From Shewanella woodyi ATCC 51908 (GTDB taxonomy: Bacteria; Pseudomonadota; Gammaproteobacteria; Enterobacterales; Shewanellaceae), in contig NC_010506.1 of the NCBI RefSeq assembly GCF_000019525.1, positions 5,084,001 through 5,148,000 of the forward strand: DNA of 64,000 nucleotides. Direction: 5' to 3'. The notes beneath the pieces are model-generated. The model searched no databases and was not told the origin of the DNA. It saw nothing but the letters and a program-made list of their open reading frames with translations. The position numbers and the translations under genes are program-made. This document shows positions 59,707 through 64,000 of the stretch, piece by piece (within the stretch, counting starts at the first letter, position 1; every line of letters begins with the position of its first letter).

Positions 59707-60545
59707 AACTGGTTATGGTATCCGGTCGTTCCGGATCAGGAAAATCTGTCGCCCTCAGGGTTTTAGAGGATCTCGGATACTATTGTGTCGACAATCTTCC
59801 TCTGCCTCTTATGGATACGCTATTGGAACAACTCAAAGATAGCACAGAGCTTGTTGCTATCAGTGTTGATGTCCGTAATATGCATGAGACAGAACTAGAT
59901 AAACAGCTTTCAAACCTACCTGAAGGGACTGAGCTACTAAGCTTTTTCCTAAATTCAAGCGACGAAGTTCTCCTCAAGCGTTACAGCGAAACCCGTCGTC
60001 TCCACCCTCTTTCGAGAAGTAAAACTTCACTTAAAGAAGCGATAGATCATGAGCGGATACTGCTAGAGCCAGTCTCTAAACTCGTTGATCACTATATCGA
60101 CACCTCTAATCTCAATATTTACGATCTTAGTAATCAGGTCAGAGAGATATTATTAGGTAGTGTAGATAAAGAGCTAGTCATTAACTTCGAATCTTTCGGT
60201 TTCAAACATGGCATGCCAGCAGAGGCAGATTTTATGTTTGATGTTAGGTTCTTACCAAATCCTCATTGGGAGCCAGAGCTTAGGCCGATGACAGGCTTGG
60301 ATGAACCCGTTCAGCTTTTCCTTAGTCAGCAACCCACTGTCAATAAGTTTATCTGGCAAATAGAGAACTTGTTAGAGACCTGGCTACCGCACCTTGAGCG
60401 CAATAACCGTAGCTATCTAACAATCGCTATAGGTTGCACTGGTGGGCAACACAGATCTGTCTATGTCACAGAGCAGCTTGCTAAGCTGTTTAGTCAAAGC
60501 AAACACACAGTACAGGCTCGCCATCGCGAATTAAGCAATGACTAA
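59703..60545 (+). CDS. rapZ: RapZ, RNase adapter protein
   Basis: A 280-residue protein with Walker A GRSGSGKS (8-15), [19 protein letters not shown], and the C-terminal [13 protein letters not shown] segment. In E. coli it guides RNase E to GlmZ to lower GlmS; the sRNAs were not sought beyond this window. It overlaps ptsN by four bases and ptsO by eight. Confidence 0.95.
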   Translation: MKLVMVSGRSGSGKSVALRVLEDLGYYCVDNLPLPLMDTLLEQLKDSTELVAISVDVRNMHETELDKQLSNLPEGTELLSFFLNSSDEVLLKRYSETRRLHPLSRSKTSLKEAIDHERILLEPVSKLVDHYIDTSNLNIYDLSNQVREILLGSVDKELVINFESFGFKHGMPAEADFMFDVRFLPNPHWEPELRPMTGLDEPVQLFLSQQPTVNKFIWQIENLLETWLPHLERNNRSYLTIAIGCTGGQHRSVYVTEQLAKLFSQSKHTVQARHRELSND

Positions 60546-60813
60546 ATTAGAACGCCAAGTTACCATATGTAATAAGCTTGGACTCCACGCCCGCGCCGCG
60601 ACTAAACTAGCCGTTCTAGCATCGGAATTCGACGCTAAAGTCACGATTGTACAAGGGGAGAAACAAGCTTCTGCAGCGAGTGTGCTGGGCTTGTTGATGC
60701 TGGAAACCGGAATAGGGAAAACCATTACCCTGCTCGGTGAGGGCCAAGATGCCTCTGCAGCACTAGATGCCATCTGCGCTCTAGTTGATGCAAAATTTGA
60801 TGAAGCAAGTTAA
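60538..60813 (+). CDS. ptsO: NPr, phosphocarrier of the nitrogen PTS
   Basis: A 91-residue HPr-like protein with phosphorylatable His17 in [15 protein letters not shown]. It passes phosphate from PtsP to PtsN. The length equals E. coli NPr (90). Its start overlaps the rapZ stop by eight bases. It is last of the rpoN block before the mgtE leader. Confidence 0.95.
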   Translation: MTKLERQVTICNKLGLHARAATKLAVLASEFDAKVTIVQGEKQASAASVLGLLMLETGIGKTITLLGEGQDASAALDAICALVDAKFDEAS

Positions 60814-60857
60814 ACCTTACCACTAAGCTATCCCAGATATTTCTTATCAACACCGTG

Positions 60858-60883
60858 GTCTGTATTTAACCCAAAATACAGAC
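60858..60883. other. 10-bp perfect hairpin in the mgtE leader
   Basis: GTCTGTATTT and AAATACAGAC pair around AACCCA, with the hairpin ending 20 bp before the mgtE ATG, just upstream of the Shine-Dalgarno (AGGGGGCC). No U-tract follows. It may tune mgtE translation. Confidence 0.6.
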
Positions 60884-60903
60884 AGCTTCATAGGGGGCCT
60901 GTT

Positions 60904-62268
60904 ATGCCAATTGAAGTATTAGATAATGAGCTTACCGATCAGCGGTTAAACCAGTTAACACAAGCCCTTAGCAGTGGCATGTTTGTTCATGTCAGAAATA
61001 TGCTCCATGATATGGCAGCCTCTGATATCGCCTTTATATTAGAGTCATCCCCACCTAGAACCCGTCAGGTTTTATGGCAACTGATCGATCAGGATCAAAC
61101 CGGTGAGATCCTCGATGAACTTGGTGAAGAGCTTAAAGATAATCTCATCAAACAGATGAGCCCTGAGCGCGTTGCAAAAGCGGCTGAAGGGATGGACACC
61201 GATGACCTCGCTTATATATTGAGAAGCCTACCTGATAGTGTATTTAAGCAAGTGCTTCACTCCATGCGAAGTCAAGATAGAGCTAGAGTCGAACAAGCCC
61301 TAGCCTACCCCGATGACACCGCAGGCAGTATCATGAATACCGATACCGTCACCCTACGTCCCGACGTAAATATCGATGTTATCCTGCGTTACTTAAGAAT
61401 ACGAGGTAAGCTTCCGGAAGCCACAGATACTCTGTATGTGGTCGATAAACACGACCGCTTACTCGGCGGCGTCGAGATAGCCGACCTACTGACCTGCGAT
61501 CCTAACTCATCGATACGAGATATTATGGATGCTGAACTGGAGGGTATTCCGGTCGGCATGTCAGATAATGAAGTTGCGCAGCTTTTCGAACGACACGATT
61601 GGATTTCAGCACCAGTTATCGGTGAAGATAACCAGCTCCTTGGCCGTATCACCATCGATGATGTTGTCGACGTTATTCGAGAAAATGCCGAGCACTCCAT
61701 GATGGGGATGGCAGGTATGGATGATGATGCCGACACCTTTGGTCCAGTGCTAAAGAGTACTCTTCAACGCTCCCTTTGGCTAACCATCAATCTGTTTGCA
61801 GCCCTACTAGCGGCTTCTGTCAGTAACATGTTTGAAGGCACTTTAGAGCAGTTTGCCACCATAGCGATTTTGATGACTATTGTTCCCAGCATGGGTGGCG
61901 TAGCTGGAAATCAAACCTTAGCGCTTGTGATACGTGGCATCGCACTTGGCCAGATAGGACAAAGTAACTCCCGCTGGCTAATAGGTAAAGAGCTGGCCAT
62001 CGGCTTCCTTAATGGACTGCTTTGGTCTGTGCTCGTCTTTGCAGCCATCTGGCTCTGGAAAGGCGATCTCGCATTAGGTGGACTCATTGGAGGGGCCATG
62101 TTGATCAATATGACAGTAGCTGGCCTCGCGGGTGCCTGTATCCCATTACTACTGAAGAGAATGAATATTGACCCAGCACTAGCTGGCGGTATGGTACTTA
62201 CCACTGTCACAGACGTCATCGGCCTATTTGCCTTTCTCGGGCTCGCGACATTCTTCCTACTGAACTAA
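60904..62268 (+). CDS. mgtE: Magnesium transporter MgtE
   Basis: A 454-residue Mg2+ channel. The N domain (about 1-130), two CBS domains (about 135-260; the second with NQLLGRITIDDVVDVI), a plug helix, and five membrane helices from about 290 are present. VPSMGGVAGNQTLALVIRG is the conserved pore loop (GNQ), and the last helix contains the DVIGLFAFLGLA segment. CBS domains sense cytoplasmic Mg2+ and close the gate. Its stop codon abuts the left end of a MITE-like repeat. Confidence 0.95.
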   Translation: MPIEVLDNELTDQRLNQLTQALSSGMFVHVRNMLHDMAASDIAFILESSPPRTRQVLWQLIDQDQTGEILDELGEELKDNLIKQMSPERVAKAAEGMDTDDLAYILRSLPDSVFKQVLHSMRSQDRARVEQALAYPDDTAGSIMNTDTVTLRPDVNIDVILRYLRIRGKLPEATDTLYVVDKHDRLLGGVEIADLLTCDPNSSIRDIMDAELEGIPVGMSDNEVAQLFERHDWISAPVIGEDNQLLGRITIDDVVDVIRENAEHSMMGMAGMDDDADTFGPVLKSTLQRSLWLTINLFAALLAASVSNMFEGTLEQFATIAILMTIVPSMGGVAGNQTLALVIRGIALGQIGQSNSRWLIGKELAIGFLNGLLWSVLVFAAIWLWKGDLALGGLIGGAMLINMTVAGLAGACIPLLLKRMNIDPALAGGMVLTTVTDVIGLFAFLGLATFFLLN

Positions 62269-62582
62269 TACCAGTCAGTATAAGAAGTTGATCTACTCAG
62301 AGTGTCTTTTGGCAAACTAATTCAAGGCGAATGGATGATGGAATGGTTGTTCCCTTGTGAGTTCATTCAACGAAGAAGTAGACAGCCAAAAACACTCCTT
62401 ACAGGCGAGTTTTAGCGGTGCTGATCCTGCGTTAACGAGCTTAACCGTAGAATAACTATGCTCTTCACTCGTTGCAAGCCACATGGATGTGGTGAATGTC
62501 ATTAATGCAGGAACAATTAAGGACCTTGCCTCAGAACCGCTAAACTCTCGCTGAGCGATCAAATCTTTATACTGATTGGTAT
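62268..62582. repeat. 315-bp MITE-like element with ATACCAGTCAGTATA terminal inverted repeats
   Basis: The ends ATACCAGTCAGTATA (62268-62282) and its inverse TATACTGATTGGTAT (62568-62582) match 14 of 15, and the similarity continues imperfectly about 16 bases inward. An inner inverted pair (62406-62424 and 62531-62550, around TTTAGCGGT) adds structure. A 107-codon minus-strand frame (62317-62640) runs through it but looks like a by-product. No transposase. I recall similar sequences in Shewanella spacers, unverified. Confidence 0.7.
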
Positions 62583-62597
62583 AATACTTCGCAGAGA

Positions 62598-62620
62598 AAA
62601 AGGGAGCCATTGGCTCCCTT
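62598..62620 (-). terminator. Terminator of the ModA-like gene
   Basis: AGGGAGCC and GGCTCCCT form an 8-bp GC-rich stem with a 3-base loop; A-rich sequence on the left gives the U-tract on the minus strand. It lies 28 bp past the gene's stop. Confidence 0.85.
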
Positions 62621-62647
62621 ATGCTAAGCAGCAATACCAATCAGTAA

Positions 62648-63436
62648 CTAGCGCAGTGGCGCATCGAAGCCATATTTAGCCAAAATATTTTGCCCCGGTT
62701 GAGACAGAATAAACATGGCAAATTCAGTGGAGTTCACGTTGGCTCCCTCTAGGATAGTTAAACCATAGTTAGCCCCAACAGATAGCGCTTGTGGGATCTG
62801 TACGATCTGCAAGGTAGGTAGCTCCTTTTGTGCCAGCACAGCATTGGTGCAGTAAGTTAAAAAAATATCGGCACGTCTATTTTCCATTACCCAGCCATAG
62901 GGGTTTCTCCCCTTAGGCGCTACCGCTGTGTTTGCACCACCAGTTAACTTTATCGCCTTATGCTCCAGCTTCTGTGTCGCCCCAAGTTGTACTTTATCGG
63001 CTCTACCAAATAAGGCCCAAGCATAATCACCAGCGGGATCCGCTTTAGGGGTGGAGATCCCCACCTTGATTGAATCTTGCAACATCTTCTCTAGCAATGA
63101 ATCACTCGCAACATCGACTTCTGGCTGTGCAATGGCACATAGCTTGTTGCGCGCAAACATAACCACAGAACCACTTTTATCCGATGCATGTAACGTTTGA
63201 GGATGCTTCATATTAGCTGAAGCAAATAGATCGACTCTCTCCCCTTCTTCGATACGTTTACGCAAGAGTCCAGATGGGGCAAACTCAGCATTAACAGTCT
63301 CACTCTCCAGCTGTTGATATTCACTCACTATCTCTGCCATTGCCGCCTTTAAACTACCAGCAGCTCTGAGCTCTAACGGCGTTGAATTGGCCATAAATGG
63401 CAGAGTTAATACCGCGACAGCTATCCACTTTTTCAT
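62648..63436 (-). CDS. ModA-like extracellular substrate-binding protein
   Basis: A 262-residue exported protein from the ATG at 63436; the longer frame has no signal in the right place. The signal peptide (about 1-19) is followed by a type II binding protein fold: LRAAGSLKAAMAEIV, FAPSGLLRKRIEEGERVDLFAS, ISTPKADPAGDYAWALF and the closing GQNILAKYGF. These are typical of molybdate-binding ModA and related oxyanion-binding proteins. No modB or modC is adjacent, so the ligand is uncertain. The 3' end is close to another ATACCAATCAGTA remnant. Confidence 0.82.
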   Translation of the reverse strand: MKKWIAVAVLTLPFMANSTPLELRAAGSLKAAMAEIVSEYQQLESETVNAEFAPSGLLRKRIEEGERVDLFASANMKHPQTLHASDKSGSVVMFARNKLCAIAQPEVDVASDSLLEKMLQDSIKVGISTPKADPAGDYAWALFGRADKVQLGATQKLEHKAIKLTGGANTAVAPKGRNPYGWVMENRRADIFLTYCTNAVLAQKELPTLQIVQIPQALSVGANYGLTILEGANVNSTEFAMFILSQPGQNILAKYGFDAPLR

Positions 63437-63593
63437 CTTATTATTCCAGCAAAATAAACCTATAGGGCCTATCAAGCCATAGCTCACACTCAGTCTCAAT
63501 AGGCATAAAATGATGTTTATAACACTTGAGACATGAGTCTTACGTTTCAAGGCTTAGCTGGACAAATTGTCTAAGTTTATTCATATCAAAAAC

Positions 63594-63621
63594 AAAAATG
63601 GCCTCCGAAAGGAAGCCATTT
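63594..63621 (-). terminator. Terminator of the OmpA-family gene
   Basis: AAATGGC and GCCATTT plus an inner TCC/GGA pair around a GAAA tetraloop, with one mismatch. Five A on the left form the U-tract for the minus strand. Confidence 0.75.
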
Positions 63622-63657
63622 ATAGACAAGGATAATACCGACCAATATAAGATGAAA

Positions 63658-64000
63658 TTAAGAGAGTGGGCTCAAAATAATTTCAACACGGCGATTCTCC
63701 GCACGTCCCTCTTTAGTGGCATTTGATGCAATCGGTCTCTCTTCACCCATACCATCAGATTTCACTCTGACATACTCAACTTTCTGAGAAACAAGGTAAT
63801 CAGCAACCTCAACAGCACGTACTTTAGAGAGCCGTAAGTTATAAGATTCAGAGCCTGAGCTATCGGTGAAGCCAAGCACATTCAAACGCGTCTTGTCATA
63901 CTCTTTCGCCACTAATGCCACACTGTTTAGTACTCTCTTAGCACCCGCACTCAAGTGTGTCTCATCAACCCCAAAGGTAACTTCATTAGGCATATTTAAG
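63658..64000 (-). CDS. OmpA-family peptidoglycan-binding lipoprotein, C-terminal part (cut by window end)
   Basis: The frame is open to the window edge, so the N-terminus is missing; the Met at 63993 is internal. The remaining 114 codons form a complete OmpA C-terminal domain: VTFGVDETHLSAGAKRVLNS, NVLGFTDSSGSESYNLRLSK with the Asp that binds diaminopimelate, and EGRAENRRVEI with the conserved Arg. Closest in pattern to the YiaD lipoprotein. It anchors the outer membrane to peptidoglycan. Confidence 0.88.
   Translation of the reverse strand, partial: LNMPNEVTFGVDETHLSAGAKRVLNSVALVAKEYDKTRLNVLGFTDSSGSESYNLRLSKVRAVEVADYLVSQKVEYVRVKSDGMGEERPIASNATKEGRAENRRVEIILSPLS

Noticed and set aside
62317..62640. 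107-codon minus-strand frame resembling a hypothetical protein
   Set aside because: It runs through the MITE-like repeat and the following terminator, has no ribosome site, and its sequence is explained by the repeat.

Overview
This 64 kb window is chromosomal core DNA of a gammaproteobacterium, most probably a Shewanella. The genus call rests on protein resemblance and gene order: MotX (sodium-type polar flagellar motor) sits between rnr and purA, a TIGR04219 outer-membrane barrel and a DUF2333 protein lie beside tolC, and S46 peptidase, DUF3392 and PCu(A)C genes are present. Short intergenic repeats built on an ATACCAATCAGTATA core are also typical of the Shewanella/Vibrio group as I remember it. 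I see no rRNA, tRNA, CRISPR array, prophage, transposase or toxin-antitoxin module, and no clearly broken gene apart from the two cut by the window ends.

Layout. 1-8.4 kb: end of an EamA transporter, an MscK-type mechanosensitive channel overlapping a glycerophosphodiesterase, a DUF3392 membrane protein, a 2-hydroxyacid dehydrogenase, an Aer-like chemoreceptor, and bfd behind a Fur-like box. 8.4-18.3 kb: topoisomerase IV locus (parC, a PQQ-type sugar dehydrogenase, parE) continuing upstream through yqiA, cpdA, a DUF1249 gene and nudF, with tolC divergent. 18.3-26.2 kb: accessory envelope and metabolic genes (TIGR04219 barrel, DUF2333, PCu(A)C, crotonase, a PspC/small-membrane-protein group, dusA, an orphan CheX-like protein, a BamA/TamA-type barrel). 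26.2-32.6 kb: alr, dnaB, an S46 dipeptidyl-peptidase, and the rpsF-priB-rpsR-rplI operon. 32.8-43 kb: DUF481, an SPFH protein with a small membrane partner, an 825-bp repeat-rich gap, rlmB, rnr, motX, purA, DUF2065, rpsI and rplM. 43-47.5 kb: zapE, zapG (yhcB), degQ and degS. 47.5-62.3 kb: two divergent envelope blocks, mlaFEDCB-ibaG-murA on the minus strand and yrbG-kdsD-kdsC-lptCAB-rpoN-hpf-ptsN-rapZ-ptsO-mgtE on the plus strand. 62.3-64 kb: a MITE-like repeat, a ModA-like binding protein and the end of an OmpA-family lipoprotein gene.

How the genes work together. The right half is mainly envelope biogenesis: MurA starts peptidoglycan synthesis, Mla maintains outer-membrane lipid asymmetry, KdsD/KdsC make Kdo, LptCAB exports LPS, and DegQ/DegS handle periplasmic protein quality and sigma-E signalling. 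RpoN with PtsN, RapZ and NPr forms the nitrogen-PTS module. The left half holds DNA topology and replication (ParC, ParE, DnaB), translation (S6, S18, L9, S9, L13, RlmB, RNase R, DusA) and purine synthesis (PurA).

I found no convincing new multi-gene system. The most interesting non-gene signals are two structured repeat elements (35.7-36.1 kb and 62.3-62.6 kb), a FliA-like promoter with a long leader hairpin before motX, and several unexplained hairpins between envelope genes. The least understood proteins are the SPFH/118-aa pair and the PspC-linked small membrane proteins.
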